Of a DNA stretch of 64,000 bases, positions 26,084-35,703 are shown in pieces. The notes under the pieces are model-generated. The model was not told where the DNA came from. It was given only the letters and a program-made list of their open reading frames with translations, and did no database searches. The stretch comes from Lachnospiraceae bacterium (GTDB lineage: Bacteria > Bacillota > Clostridia > Lachnospirales > Lachnospiraceae): assembly GCA_910575835.1 (NCBI GenBank), contig CAJTGB010000025.1:1-64000 (forward strand). Reading direction: 5' to 3'. Both the position numbers and the translations under genes were made by a program. The stretch's first letter is position 1, and each line of letters opens with the position of its first letter.

Positions 26084-28327
26084 TTAATCTTCATCCACCG
26101 GCACCATGAACACATCATCATAGCTCTCGCCCGGCAGCCGCCCAACGACATAGACCGGATATAGCTCCTTGTCTTCCTGCCAGAGGATATATTCATCTTC
26201 ATTTTCATCTCCAAGTCCGGTGACATTAACCGTATGATTCATATAGATGTATGACATATACTCTGTCAGCAATTCCTGCACACCGTTTTTTGACTCTGCA
26301 AATCTCCTGATATCCTCATTCGCTTCAAGCATCAACAGCTTTGACGCCTTCTCTTTATCACAGTAAAAACGCCGTTCCGTCTCTCCTTTGTCCGTCTCCG
26401 CATAATACGTCCATTCGATCTTTCCTGCATTTTCGATCAGGCACAGAAGCAGGATCGCCTTCTTCTCCATCCGTCTATGAAAATCGATCTCATCCTGCGG
26501 CTGGTCCTCGTAATGAATCGTTAACACATACGGCTCTTCTTCCGTCTGAAGCTCTATTGTACGCTTCATATCAGGAAACAGCCCCATACATTCCATCAGC
26601 TTCCCATCAGCCGCCGCGTCTCCCACATATGGATTCCTGGCCTTATATAGCGCCTGGGCATAAGGAGACACCTCGTATTCTTCTTTTAGTTCTTCTGCAC
26701 TTTTATCAGAAAATACCAGATAATACAAGATCTCTCCCGTATTTTCCTCTAATGCATGCTGCTTCGTCTCTGTGTTCATGAACTCCTGACAGATCGTTCT
26801 TCTAAACTCATCCTGCCCGCCTCCCAGAAGATGCCACGCCGCCAGAACCAGATCCTCTCCCTTTTCCGCTCCCTTCCATCCGGTCTGAGCGTCCAGATAA
26901 TAATTCTCAGCCATTCCCTGATAATCATAATCTCCCGGTGAAGTTATATTTCTGACCTCTCTTTCTTCACCTTCAAACCTGTTCTGGAATATGAATCTCC
27001 CGTTAGACAGCTTCCGCTTCGCATTCATGGTAAATATCCCGCTTCTTTTCACACCTGCCTTGTCAAGGTCAACTGCTCTCACGATTTCATAGCTCCGCAT
27101 CTCGCCCTCGTGATAATACTCTTTATAAATCAGGAAGCTCTGTATCTTCTTTGAAAGCTTGTATTCGTATTCAATATCTCCCGCACCCGGTCCCTTCACA
27201 CAGCGCATCATAACATCCTGCTGCCCATTCGCCAGACCGATCCATACGATCATCACACACAGCGCGATACCAAGAACTGCAGCCTGTGTCTTCGCACTCT
27301 TAAGCTTCAGTATATTTTTAACCCGCCGCTTCACGGAAGAACCTCCGAACGAAGTCCCTCCATCCGGCAAAAGCCTTGCTCCGCCTCCTGACGCAAGGTT
27401 TAACAACGTCTGACAGTAACCTTCCTTCCCTTCCCCTGTCAATGCCTGCACTGCCTTCTCGTCACAGCTCACCTCCATATCCTCGCACATCAGGCGGTAC
27501 GCCAGCCAGACAAGCGGATGAAACCAGTATACCGACAGAATCAGTACGGCCAGATACTTCACCTGATGATCACGCCTCCGAACATGATTCTTCTCATGGC
27601 TGAGAATATAGCTCCTCTCACTCTCCGTAATGCCAAACGGAAGATAGATAACCGGCTTGAAAAATCCCATCACAAACGGAACCTCAATATTCTCACACTC
27701 ACAGACGCCCTCTTCAATCCGGACAGCCGTTGCGACACGCTTCCGAAGCCTTCGGTAAGAGTATATCTGAATCCCAAGAAAAACCGCGGCTCCCAGAATC
27801 CATAATCCCGTCAGAAGTTCCAACCTCATTCCTCTGCGGTCCCATACCCCAGAATCTCTCCCGGCGATCAGCGGATCTTCCGTCTCATTTACCGGGTCTG
27901 TCAGGAGTGCCTGCTCACCTTCATCCAATCCGCCGCTTTTTGCACGGCTCTCTGTCACAGATATGCCAGTCTCTACCGGCGTACTCTCTGCCCCGGCCCC
28001 ATTCTCCTCACCTGACATACCTTCTGTCCCGGATACATTATCCGTACCCTGTATTCCCTGTTCGTCAAGTATTCCTGCCGCATCTGTCCATCCTGCCTGA
28101 TTGCCTGTCATATGCCCGCCGAATATGCCCAGATTGAAGATACTTATCTCACTGGTAAATGAATACGGACAGATCAGCCTGAACGCGACGATAATCCACA
28201 GATAATATGAGAATCTTCTCGGCGCTTTCCTAAGAAGCAGTCTTGCAATCAATACCAATACAATGGCAAATACAGCAGTTACCGACATATCACAAACCGT
28301 CAAAAATACCTTGCACATTCCATTCAT
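26084..28327 (-). CDS. BlaR1/M56 family membrane metallopeptidase (antirepressor)
   Basis: A 747-residue protein starting at ATG 28327 behind GAGGAGG. N-terminal helices (AVFAIVLVLIARLLLRKAP; YYLWIIVAFRLICPYSF) precede the zinc-protease motif SHEKNHVRRRDH (HExxH) and a further helix. Beyond residue 400 is a long extracellular region (lipoprotein-like, ILYYLVFSDK, YVLTIHYEDQ) in place of a clear penicillin-binding sensor domain. With the BlaI-type repressor 24 nt upstream it forms a signal-transduction pair; the inducing signal is unlikely to be a beta-lactam on this evidence. Confidence 0.85.
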   Translation of the reverse strand: MNGMCKVFLTVCDMSVTAVFAIVLVLIARLLLRKAPRRFSYYLWIIVAFRLICPYSFTSEISIFNLGIFGGHMTGNQAGWTDAAGILDEQGIQGTDNVSGTEGMSGEENGAGAESTPVETGISVTESRAKSGGLDEGEQALLTDPVNETEDPLIAGRDSGVWDRRGMRLELLTGLWILGAAVFLGIQIYSYRRLRKRVATAVRIEEGVCECENIEVPFVMGFFKPVIYLPFGITESERSYILSHEKNHVRRRDHQVKYLAVLILSVYWFHPLVWLAYRLMCEDMEVSCDEKAVQALTGEGKEGYCQTLLNLASGGGARLLPDGGTSFGGSSVKRRVKNILKLKSAKTQAAVLGIALCVMIVWIGLANGQQDVMMRCVKGPGAGDIEYEYKLSKKIQSFLIYKEYYHEGEMRSYEIVRAVDLDKAGVKRSGIFTMNAKRKLSNGRFIFQNRFEGEEREVRNITSPGDYDYQGMAENYYLDAQTGWKGAEKGEDLVLAAWHLLGGGQDEFRRTICQEFMNTETKQHALEENTGEILYYLVFSDKSAEELKEEYEVSPYAQALYKARNPYVGDAAADGKLMECMGLFPDMKRTIELQTEEEPYVLTIHYEDQPQDEIDFHRRMEKKAILLLCLIENAGKIEWTYYAETDKGETERRFYCDKEKASKLLMLEANEDIRRFAESKNGVQELLTEYMSYIYMNHTVNVTGLGDENEDEYILWQEDKELYPVYVVGRLPGESYDDVFMVPVDED

Positions 28328-28351
28328 AACCCTTCCTCCTCTCACTGATCA

Positions 28352-28717
28352 TCAGGAGCCTTCCTTATGTGAATCGATCATTGCCTTGATCTCCTTCGCC
28401 TCCTTGTCCGATATCTTCCTGTTCCCCAAAAAAGCTGCTACAAACTTCGGAAGAGATCCCTCAAACGTCCTGTTCATAAAATAATCTGTCTCCGCCGCCT
28501 GACATTCTTCCTTCAAAACCACTGCCGTCACAACCGTACTCTCATTCCTTAAGAATCCTCTCTGTTCCAGCTTCTTGATCACTGTATATGTCGTAGACTT
28601 CTTCCATCCAAGCTGTTCATTGGCTGCCTTCACCAGCTCTTTGCTATGCACGGGCGCTAATTCCCACACCAGACACATAAACCGATATTCACTGTCGCAT
28701 AATCTCAGATTCTCCAC
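28352..28717 (-). CDS. BlaI/MecI/CopY family repressor
   Basis: A 121-residue winged-helix protein starting at GTG 28717 behind GGGAGGG. LCDSEYRFMCLVWELAPVHSKELVKAAN and WKKSTTYTVIKKLEQRGFLRNE are the standard BlaI DNA-binding segment. The C-terminal helix (FVAAFLGNRKISDKEAKEIKAMID) is the dimerisation and cleavage region. It is paired with the BlaR1-like protease downstream and faces a 19-bp inverted repeat at its own promoter. Confidence 0.9.
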   Translation of the reverse strand: MENLRLCDSEYRFMCLVWELAPVHSKELVKAANEQLGWKKSTTYTVIKKLEQRGFLRNESTVVTAVVLKEECQAAETDYFMNRTFEGSLPKFVAAFLGNRKISDKEAKEIKAMIDSHKEGS

Positions 28718-28751
28718 AATTCATCCCTCCCACACTAAATCTTATATAACG

Positions 28752-28805
28752 CAAATGGTCTACTGATATAGACCTTAAGATTAGTTTATATCAGTAGACC
28801 ATTTG
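28752..28805 (-). promoter_or_regulatory. Operator of the BlaI/BlaR1 operon
   Basis: A perfect 19-bp inverted repeat (arms 28752-28770 and 28787-28805, core GGTCTACTGATATA) with a 16-nt spacer lies 35 nt upstream of blaI. Each arm holds a TCTACTGATATAGA-like dyad, close in form to the tandem TACA/TGTA dyads bound by BlaI and MecI. Confidence 0.75.
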
Positions 28806-28847
28806 TGTCAAGCCATTTAACAAAAAATCTTACAAGCTGTCCTGTTA

Positions 28848-29888
28848 CTATCCTGTTACGAGAAATCCTTCCATAATCACCTTATCCGCCTCTTTGACTG
28901 CACGATAATAAAACTTTTCACTCGTCGCGTCTTCATATTTATCCACAACAATATAGATATTACCTTCTCTGACCTCATCCGGGAAATTATCCTCATAGAT
29001 GATCTTCCCGCTTGGCTTACTGTCCTTAAAATCATCATATGCGTCTTTTACCCATATAAAATCTCTGCACACACATTCTGCCCCATTTAAAAAAGTATTA
29101 ATATACAAAACTCGATAATTCTTATCGGCAATATCTGTCTCCAAAAACCCGCGGCTTAAATACTGTACAACCGTACCGCCGTAACGGCCGTGCAGTTGAT
29201 TCGCCATACATGGAACTGACTGTGTTCCGCGTGCGGTTCCTCCTATTGCAGTGTGGGCTCCTCCATAGATTCCCATCACGCTAAGGCCGTCTAACTTGTC
29301 AAATTCCCGGATAAAATTTTCGGCCATCTTGCCCTCACGATATTCGTCGTCGTTGGAGTTCTCCTTATAGTATCTTCCTTGTTCGGCTGCTTCCTCTGCT
29401 AACCGGTATTCCTCTGTATCTTCCTTTCCCTGCAGCTCGAGATATTCAAGATACCGTCTGCCGGTCGTATCATATTGATGCCCTACGTCCGTTCCATGGA
29501 AAATAGTTTTCGGACAGCTCTTCTTGATCTGCCGATAAAAATCCTTGACCGATTCAGTATATGCGGCAGTCCTTTTTAGTCCTTCAAACCACTCATCCAG
29601 GATATTGTCATTTCCTTCCTGCATCCACATATTTAAAATCTCAGAATCGTAATAGGCCAATTCAACGAATAAATGTCTCATACCATCCTCGTGATAATAT
29701 TTCTCCCAGAGCCTCAGCTCATCCTCCAATATGACTTCCACACCATGCGCTTCCCCGTACAGGAATATCTGACCGGACTTCGCAAGCTCGGATTGCCGGC
29801 TGTCTTCATTTCTTCCAATCAATATGACGACGGCAAACATTGCCGCAGCTACAACTGCTGCCCTCATCATCCGTCTCTTAATTCCCAA
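28848..29888 (-). CDS. Membrane-anchored EreA/ChaN-like protein
   Basis: A 346-residue protein; TTG start at 29888 behind AAGGAG, with an alternative ATG pair seven codons in. An N-terminal helix (RAAVVAAAMFAVVILIG) anchors or exports it. The motifs IFLYGEAHGVE, HLFVELAYYD, FHGTDVGHQYD and MGIYGGAHTAIG resemble the E-H/H pattern of the erythromycin esterase, ChaN and Tiki superfamily of metal-dependent hydrolases. Substrate unknown. It is encoded near the BlaI/BlaR1 operon but separated from it by the promoter region. Confidence 0.55.
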   Translation of the reverse strand: MGIKRRMMRAAVVAAAMFAVVILIGRNEDSRQSELAKSGQIFLYGEAHGVEVILEDELRLWEKYYHEDGMRHLFVELAYYDSEILNMWMQEGNDNILDEWFEGLKRTAAYTESVKDFYRQIKKSCPKTIFHGTDVGHQYDTTGRRYLEYLELQGKEDTEEYRLAEEAAEQGRYYKENSNDDEYREGKMAENFIREFDKLDGLSVMGIYGGAHTAIGGTARGTQSVPCMANQLHGRYGGTVVQYLSRGFLETDIADKNYRVLYINTFLNGAECVCRDFIWVKDAYDDFKDSKPSGKIIYEDNFPDEVREGNIYIVVDKYEDATSEKFYYRAVKEADKVIMEGFLVTG

Positions 29889-29934
29889 TTCTGCATCTCT
29901 CCTTACACCCTTACTCTGTCATTACACTACTGCT

Positions 29935-31641
29935 TCAATCATCCGTCTCAGACATTACTCTGCACTGTTTTTTATAGCACGCTATACCGTACCGATAGAT
30001 CGTCTTCATGCCGTCTCTCAAAAGAAGTTCTTCATATTTTCTGTCTCTGATCTGCTTCATCGCTTCCATGCATCCCTTTTCAAACGCCCCATCTTCAACA
30101 TATTTCAATTCAATAACAATACCAATTCCTTTCGGTCTAATTTCTATGCTGATATCGCTGTAGCCTTCTCCCGACTCTGCGTTCGATCTGACGCTCCAGC
30201 CATCCATATGTGCCAGAAGCCCGAGAAGAATCCCATGATAGAAATTCTCTTTCATCTCTTTTCTGACACCTGTATCACGAATGCTGATCGTATTCCAGAG
30301 ATATTCGTTGAATCCTTTCTCAATCGCTGCTGTATCATTATTCTGAAAAGCACGGCAGAAATTTTCCAGTTTTACTGTATCTTTTGCAGCTTCTTCCTTA
30401 AACCATTCCTGTATCTGGCTGACAAATATCCAACGTATCTCCTTATTTGGAATAACAAGTTCTGTCAGGTCTCCATCCTGTGAATCACACTGCGTCAGAT
30501 ACCCTGTTGTGAAAAGAATACTCCACAGATTATCAATATCCGAATCAAAATCTCTGTAGGTCAATTCCTGACGAATCAATTTCTTTACACTGCCGCCGTC
30601 AACCAGCAATTCCAATTCATCGCGGGTCGTTGTTTTCGCTTTATTTATAAATCTTCGGATTATATCATTGCTGCTCGTATTTACCCAGTAATTCTGCGGA
30701 TTCACAGATGGCTGCATCTTCAAGGCATGACAGTAATTCACCACATCCCATGGGCAGTAGATATCAAGTTCTCCAAAACGATAGCCGTCATACCATTCTC
30801 TAATGAGATCATATTTTTCCATAACCTCATAATATTCGAGCATACGCCTGACCTCTGCATCCGTAAATCCAAAATATTCATTATACTGAACGTCTTTCAC
30901 GGTGTACACATTAAAGTTATTAAGACCTGAAAAAATACTCTCCTTTGATACCCTGAGACATCCCGTCAGAACTGCAAAGCTCAAACTGTCATTTGTCTTG
31001 AATGCACCTCCAAACAGACTTCTGACCAGTTCAGCCATATCATCATAATATCCTGATCTGTATGCTGCATCCAACGGCACATCATATTCATCGATCAGCA
31101 TAACTACTCTTTGACCATAATGCTTTTCCAAAAGCTGTGATAACGTCAGCAAGCTATCCTTCAGAAGTTCATCGGACATTGTAAATACACCTGTTTCATC
31201 AATATTAACAAGCGCTTCATACTGGCGGCGTTCTATCTCTGACAATTTATCACTCTGCATCAGAGGATGAAATTTCATTACTTCTTTTCCAATCATTCTC
31301 CGAAGCATTCCCTTTGCCTCTTCAAAGGTTCTGCCTCCCACACTCTTCAATGTAATTGAAATTACCGGGAACTTACCCATATATTCCCTACAAAGCTCTT
31401 TTTCCTTGGAAATCTCAAGACCATCAAAAAGCACACTGCAACTGCCGATATCAAAAAAATATTTCAGCATACTCATATTCAAAGTCTTTCCAAATCTTCT
31501 CGGCCGTGTAAACAGATTCACCTTTCCCAAATTCTCAAGAAAATCCTTGATCAGACCTGTCTTATCAATATAGTAATAATCCTGAGTACGCATTTCCTCA
31601 AAATTTTCAATCCCCATAGGAATCTTCTTTTTGCCTGCCAT
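29935..31641 (-). CDS. AAA-ATPase-like protein with PD-(D/E)XK domain, second copy
   Basis: A 568-residue protein with its start at ATG 31641 behind GAGGGGATGTG. YYYIDKTGLIKDFLE, the P-loop TRPRRFGKTLNMSML, Walker B VVMLIDEYDVPLD and the C-terminal nuclease-like EGYSDISIEIRPKGIGIVIELKYVED match the DUF1703 family. It is the canonical, longer form compared with the copy at 22868-24445; the two are only distantly similar. Function not established. Confidence 0.88.
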   Translation of the reverse strand: MAGKKKIPMGIENFEEMRTQDYYYIDKTGLIKDFLENLGKVNLFTRPRRFGKTLNMSMLKYFFDIGSCSVLFDGLEISKEKELCREYMGKFPVISITLKSVGGRTFEEAKGMLRRMIGKEVMKFHPLMQSDKLSEIERRQYEALVNIDETGVFTMSDELLKDSLLTLSQLLEKHYGQRVVMLIDEYDVPLDAAYRSGYYDDMAELVRSLFGGAFKTNDSLSFAVLTGCLRVSKESIFSGLNNFNVYTVKDVQYNEYFGFTDAEVRRMLEYYEVMEKYDLIREWYDGYRFGELDIYCPWDVVNYCHALKMQPSVNPQNYWVNTSSNDIIRRFINKAKTTTRDELELLVDGGSVKKLIRQELTYRDFDSDIDNLWSILFTTGYLTQCDSQDGDLTELVIPNKEIRWIFVSQIQEWFKEEAAKDTVKLENFCRAFQNNDTAAIEKGFNEYLWNTISIRDTGVRKEMKENFYHGILLGLLAHMDGWSVRSNAESGEGYSDISIEIRPKGIGIVIELKYVEDGAFEKGCMEAMKQIRDRKYEELLLRDGMKTIYRYGIACYKKQCRVMSETDD

Positions 31642-31673
31642 CACATCCCCTCCCCTGCATCCTCCGGCATATA

Positions 31674-34109
31674 TCAATCCACCTTTAAGATCATTTCAAG
31701 CACCCTGCGAACGCATACAGCCATCTCTTCCCTCGTGATCAGCCCCTTCTTAAGCGCCGCCAGCACACGTTCCGGATATCCGGTTCCCATCTTGATATCA
31801 TTACCGGCCTTGATCTCTTTGTAATGCTCGCCCTTCGTCCACCAGTCTGTAGTGATTACGCCCTGATATCCCCACTCGCCGCGCAAGATCCCATCCATCA
31901 GGTCTTTATTCTCAGAAGCACGGTAACCGTTGATCAGGTTATAGGCCGTCATCAACACCCACGGCTGCGAATTCTTCACACAGATCTCGAAGCCTTTTAG
32001 GTAAATCTCCCGAAGCGCCCTCTCTGAGACCCTGGAATCACTGTTCTTCCGGTTGGTTTCTTTGTTATTGCAGGCAAAATGCTTCACAGCAGCGCCGATA
32101 TTCTGCGACTGGATCCCGTCCACCATAGCCGAGGCGATCGTGCCCGTCAGAACCGGATCTTCCGAATAATATTCGAAATTCCTTCCGCACAGGGGACTTC
32201 TGTGGATATTCATTGCAGGCGCAAGCCATACGGCCATATTATTCTCCTTCACTTCCCTGGCAGCCGCACAGCCTACCTCCCTGACAAGCTGCGGGTTCCA
32301 GGTAGATGCAAGCATGGCAGCGCACGGCCATGCTGTCGTGCAGACACCGCACTCCGGCGCAATACGAAGGCCTGCGGGACCGTCCGCCGTCATCACATTC
32401 GGCACCCCATACTCAGGGAGGTTCCCGAATCCAAACGTATTAGCCACGCCTGTATTCGGCTGACCTCCGAGAAGCTCTGCCATATCGCTGTCTGAGAGCT
32501 GCGCCATGAACGCTTCGAGATCTGCCTTCCCTTCCGCCACATCCTCCAGCATGATCTTGCGTCTTACATCAGCGCAGGCAGAATCATCCTGTGCAAACAG
32601 AAGATAACGGGAAACCTCTCTTACCATCGGAGCCACGCCTTCTGTCTCATCCCCGCTCCAGCCAAGACCATTTTCCATATAATCATTCGGCTGTGTCTGA
32701 GGGAGCAATTCAAACGTACCGTCCGAGATCATACGCTGCTTCAGCGAAGAAGGCGCCGCCTTATGCGATAACTGCTCAACCACCTTATATTCTGCAAGCT
32801 CGTATGTATACTCGATCTTCACCGCATCCCGAACAGAGCTCCCCACATAGAACCCATAACTGCCTGCCTCCAGGACATACGCCGCTTCCGCTATCTTCCC
32901 CAGATCATCATAGGAGGCCATGGCATCCGCTGCAAATGTGATCGTCATCACCTGCGCCTGCCCCGGTTTTAACTCTTCGGTCTTCTGATATGCCGCCAGC
33001 TCCCTTGCCGGTTTGCCAAGAAGCCCCTGGGGAGCGCTGTAGTATACCTGTATAACTTCCTTTCCTGCCCAGTCTCCCGTATTCTTCACCTGAACGCCCA
33101 CAGAGATCCTTCCATCCTTCTCTCCTGCCCAGAGAACATCGATCTGAAATGCAGTATAAGATAATCCGAACCCAAAAGGATAATTGACACGGTCCGCCGC
33201 CTTGCCTATCGTCTCAAAATACCGGTATCCCACATAGATATCCTCCGTGTAATCCACATAATCCGGCGACTCATGGAAATGTTCCGTAGACGGATAATCC
33301 TCTATAGACCACGCGAGAGTATCGGGCAGCTTACCGGAAGGGCTCTCGCTGCCAAGCAGGATATCTGCCATCGCAAGTCCGCCTTCCATTCCTCCCTGCC
33401 ACGCCATAAGTACGGAAGATATCTTATCCTCCCCCGCAAACCAGCTTGTATCTATCATACCGCCCACATTCAGCACTAAAGCGACCTCTGTAAAATTCTT
33501 ACATACCGCGTCCACCATAGCCTGCTCTCTGTTAGTCAGGCAATAATCACTATTCTCAAATATCCGCTTACTCCATCTGGCCTGCTCCACTTCGCTCGGA
33601 ACCGCCCCTTCATATTCCACACTCTGCCTGTCCCATCCCTCGCCTGAGAAACGGCTGATCACGATCACCGCCATATCCGCATGGTTCTTCGCAGCTTCCA
33701 TTAGCTGCGGCGGAATCTCCGGCTCCACCGTCATGCCCGGTATCGCTCCGTCTTCATACTGCTTCTTGACATTCTCCTTATAAAACTGCGCCAAAGGTTC
33801 GAACACAGCAGCAGGATCTTCCCTCTTAGTCAGACCGTCATATATGTTATGCACGTGAGATACGGTCACATCCCCGCTCCCGCCTCCGCCTTTCACATAG
33901 TCGAATACTCCCTTGCCAAAGAGCGCAAGCCGCGTCCCCTTCTTAACCGGAAGCATATGATCCTGATTCTTCAGAAGAATAATCCCCTCTCTGCCCGCCT
34001 TCCTCGCCAGTAATAGATGCTCCGGCGACGCCGTTACCTTCGTCTGATTCTCTCCTAACGGCAGATTAGGCTGGAATCTTGACCTTGTCCACTTCTTCGT
34101 TGTGCTCAT
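31674..34109 (-). CDS. Glycoside hydrolase family 3 beta-glucosidase, circularly permuted
   Basis: An 811-residue cytoplasmic enzyme with its start at ATG 34109 behind AAGGAGG. The usual domain order is reversed: the C-terminal GH3 domain comes first (GREGIILLKNQDHMLPV, VLNVGGMIDTSWF), then a fibronectin-III-like domain (residues 330-430), then the catalytic barrel (ADGPAGLRI, SPLCGRNFEYYSEDP, AAVKHFACNNKETNR) with the nucleophile Asp in GVITTDWW. This permuted layout is known from rumen beta-glucosidases. It would hydrolyse beta-linked glucosides or other plant glycosides brought in by transporters. Confidence 0.92.
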   Translation of the reverse strand: MSTTKKWTRSRFQPNLPLGENQTKVTASPEHLLLARKAGREGIILLKNQDHMLPVKKGTRLALFGKGVFDYVKGGGGSGDVTVSHVHNIYDGLTKREDPAAVFEPLAQFYKENVKKQYEDGAIPGMTVEPEIPPQLMEAAKNHADMAVIVISRFSGEGWDRQSVEYEGAVPSEVEQARWSKRIFENSDYCLTNREQAMVDAVCKNFTEVALVLNVGGMIDTSWFAGEDKISSVLMAWQGGMEGGLAMADILLGSESPSGKLPDTLAWSIEDYPSTEHFHESPDYVDYTEDIYVGYRYFETIGKAADRVNYPFGFGLSYTAFQIDVLWAGEKDGRISVGVQVKNTGDWAGKEVIQVYYSAPQGLLGKPARELAAYQKTEELKPGQAQVMTITFAADAMASYDDLGKIAEAAYVLEAGSYGFYVGSSVRDAVKIEYTYELAEYKVVEQLSHKAAPSSLKQRMISDGTFELLPQTQPNDYMENGLGWSGDETEGVAPMVREVSRYLLFAQDDSACADVRRKIMLEDVAEGKADLEAFMAQLSDSDMAELLGGQPNTGVANTFGFGNLPEYGVPNVMTADGPAGLRIAPECGVCTTAWPCAAMLASTWNPQLVREVGCAAAREVKENNMAVWLAPAMNIHRSPLCGRNFEYYSEDPVLTGTIASAMVDGIQSQNIGAAVKHFACNNKETNRKNSDSRVSERALREIYLKGFEICVKNSQPWVLMTAYNLINGYRASENKDLMDGILRGEWGYQGVITTDWWTKGEHYKEIKAGNDIKMGTGYPERVLAALKKGLITREEMAVCVRRVLEMILKVD

Positions 34110-34137
34110 TACAGATATCCTCCTTAACTCGTTCGTT

Positions 34138-34971
34138 TTACTTATCCTCAAAAACGGCGTTATGCAAAAGCCACTCTGCCACCCCGTCATCTTCATTGCC
34201 CGCGATCACCCCGTCGGCGGCCGCCTTCAATTCATCCACCGCGTTCTCCACCGCATAGCATTCGTCCGAGATCTCGAACATAGGAAGATCGTTGATCGCA
34301 TCGCCGAAAGACACCACCCTGTCACAGCCCTGCATCTTCTTAAGCTTTCTGATCGCTTCCGCCTTCGTTGCCTTCGCCGGCATAATCTCACACCAGTATT
34401 CCGGCCGGTACAATTCCTGCTGGAATGTGCATCGGAATCTTGTATCTTCAGCGAATCTGTCATATACCGGACGCAGCTCATCCATTTCCCCTATACAGGT
34501 AAAATAAAACATATCCCCCCTGTATAGTTCTTCCTTCGCAGACACCGGACGCAGGCGCTTATCTCCCTTCCTGCTGTCTATGTATCTTTGTATCCCTTCA
34601 TTCTCTCTCGATGTGATCCAGGAGACCTTCTCTGCTCCCTCCACAAAAGAATAGACCAGAGGGCAGATGTCAAACCGATCCAAGACCTCTTCCACCCACT
34701 CCATCTCTTCTTCCTGAAAGCTCTCTTTTGACAAGATCTCTCCTGTAGAAGGCTGAAGTATGAACGCCCCATTATACACGATCACAGGAATGGCGGCCGA
34801 CAGCCCTTGCGTCACTATAGACGCGGAAGACAACGACCTTGCCGTTGCATAGGTGAATGTCATCCCTCTCTCCACCAGATCATTGATGATCCTGATGCTC
34901 TTCGGATTGATCCTGTCCTGCTTATTGAGTAATGTTCCGTCCAAGTCCGATACATATAGTGTTCTGCCCAT
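34138..34971 (-). CDS. Cof-type HAD family phosphatase
   Basis: A 277-residue HAD hydrolase starting at ATG 34971 behind GAAGGGA. Motif I LYVSDLDGTLLNKQ, motif II TYATARS, the C2 cap, and motifs III/IV RKLKKMQGCDRVVSFGDAINDLPMFEIS are all present. Cof-type enzymes dephosphorylate sugar phosphates and cofactors such as FMN or PLP. It is encoded 28 nt upstream of the GH3 gene on the same strand, so it may act on a sugar phosphate from that pathway. Confidence 0.88.
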   Translation of the reverse strand: MGRTLYVSDLDGTLLNKQDRINPKSIRIINDLVERGMTFTYATARSLSSASIVTQGLSAAIPVIVYNGAFILQPSTGEILSKESFQEEEMEWVEEVLDRFDICPLVYSFVEGAEKVSWITSRENEGIQRYIDSRKGDKRLRPVSAKEELYRGDMFYFTCIGEMDELRPVYDRFAEDTRFRCTFQQELYRPEYWCEIMPAKATKAEAIRKLKKMQGCDRVVSFGDAINDLPMFEISDECYAVENAVDELKAAADGVIAGNEDDGVAEWLLHNAVFEDK

Positions 34972-35169
34972 CTTTTTCCCTTCTTTCCTCATACTGTTTC
35001 TGATTTTCATTATAGTAAAACCAAAGAGATAATGCAACGAGTCTTTCCCCGCCGGCCATATTTTTGATAAAATAAATGTAACCCTTTCATCAATTATTTA
35101 CTCTAATAGTTGTAAAGAAAAAGACGTCTTTAATCAACCTGTAAGATATAGAAGAAAGAAGGAAACTCG

Positions 35170-35703
35170 ATGGATACAAACGAACAATTAAGGCTTGTCA
35201 AAAAGGCCGTAAAAGGGAATCCCGACGCCTACGGGCTTCTGATCGCCGAACATCAGGAGTATCTGTACAAGATGGCCTATTTATACGTGCGCAATGAGGA
35301 TACCGCCCTGGATGTGGTCGGGACCGCCGTATTAAACGCGTATCAGAATATACGCACATTAAAAGAGCCGGAATATTTCAAGACCTGGATTACCCGGATC
35401 CTGATCCGCATAGCGCAAGGCGAGATGAAAAAGGTCGTTTATTACAGCGAACTGGATAATGTAGAACTGCCTGACCGATACACAGGAGTATCCCTGGAAG
35501 AAAAATATGACATCAATTCGGCGATCAGCCAGTTATCCGAAAAATACCAGACCGTTATTTATCTGAAATATTTCAGCGAGTTCACGGTAAAAGAGATCGC
35601 TTTTGTCATGAATGCACCGGAAGGCTCGGTAAAAGCATATTTGAGCCGGGCACGGGAGGAGTTAAAAAAACTATTGAAGGAGGACTATGTATATGCAAAT
35701 TAA
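35170..35703 (+). CDS. ECF-type RNA polymerase sigma factor (SigV-like)
   Basis: A 177-residue sigma factor. Region 2 (LLIAEHQEYLYKMAYLYVRNEDTALDVVGTAVLNAYQNI) and region 4 (YQTVIYLKYFSEFTVKEIAFVMNAPEGSVKAYLSRARE) are intact and region 3 is absent, as in ECF sigma factors. The stop codon overlaps the start of the DUF4179 gene, the usual arrangement of sigma/anti-sigma pairs in clostridia. The start has AAGGAAAC upstream. It probably responds to cell-envelope stress. Confidence 0.9.
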   Translation: MDTNEQLRLVKKAVKGNPDAYGLLIAEHQEYLYKMAYLYVRNEDTALDVVGTAVLNAYQNIRTLKEPEYFKTWITRILIRIAQGEMKKVVYYSELDNVELPDRYTGVSLEEKYDINSAISQLSEKYQTVIYLKYFSEFTVKEIAFVMNAPEGSVKAYLSRAREELKKLLKEDYVYAN

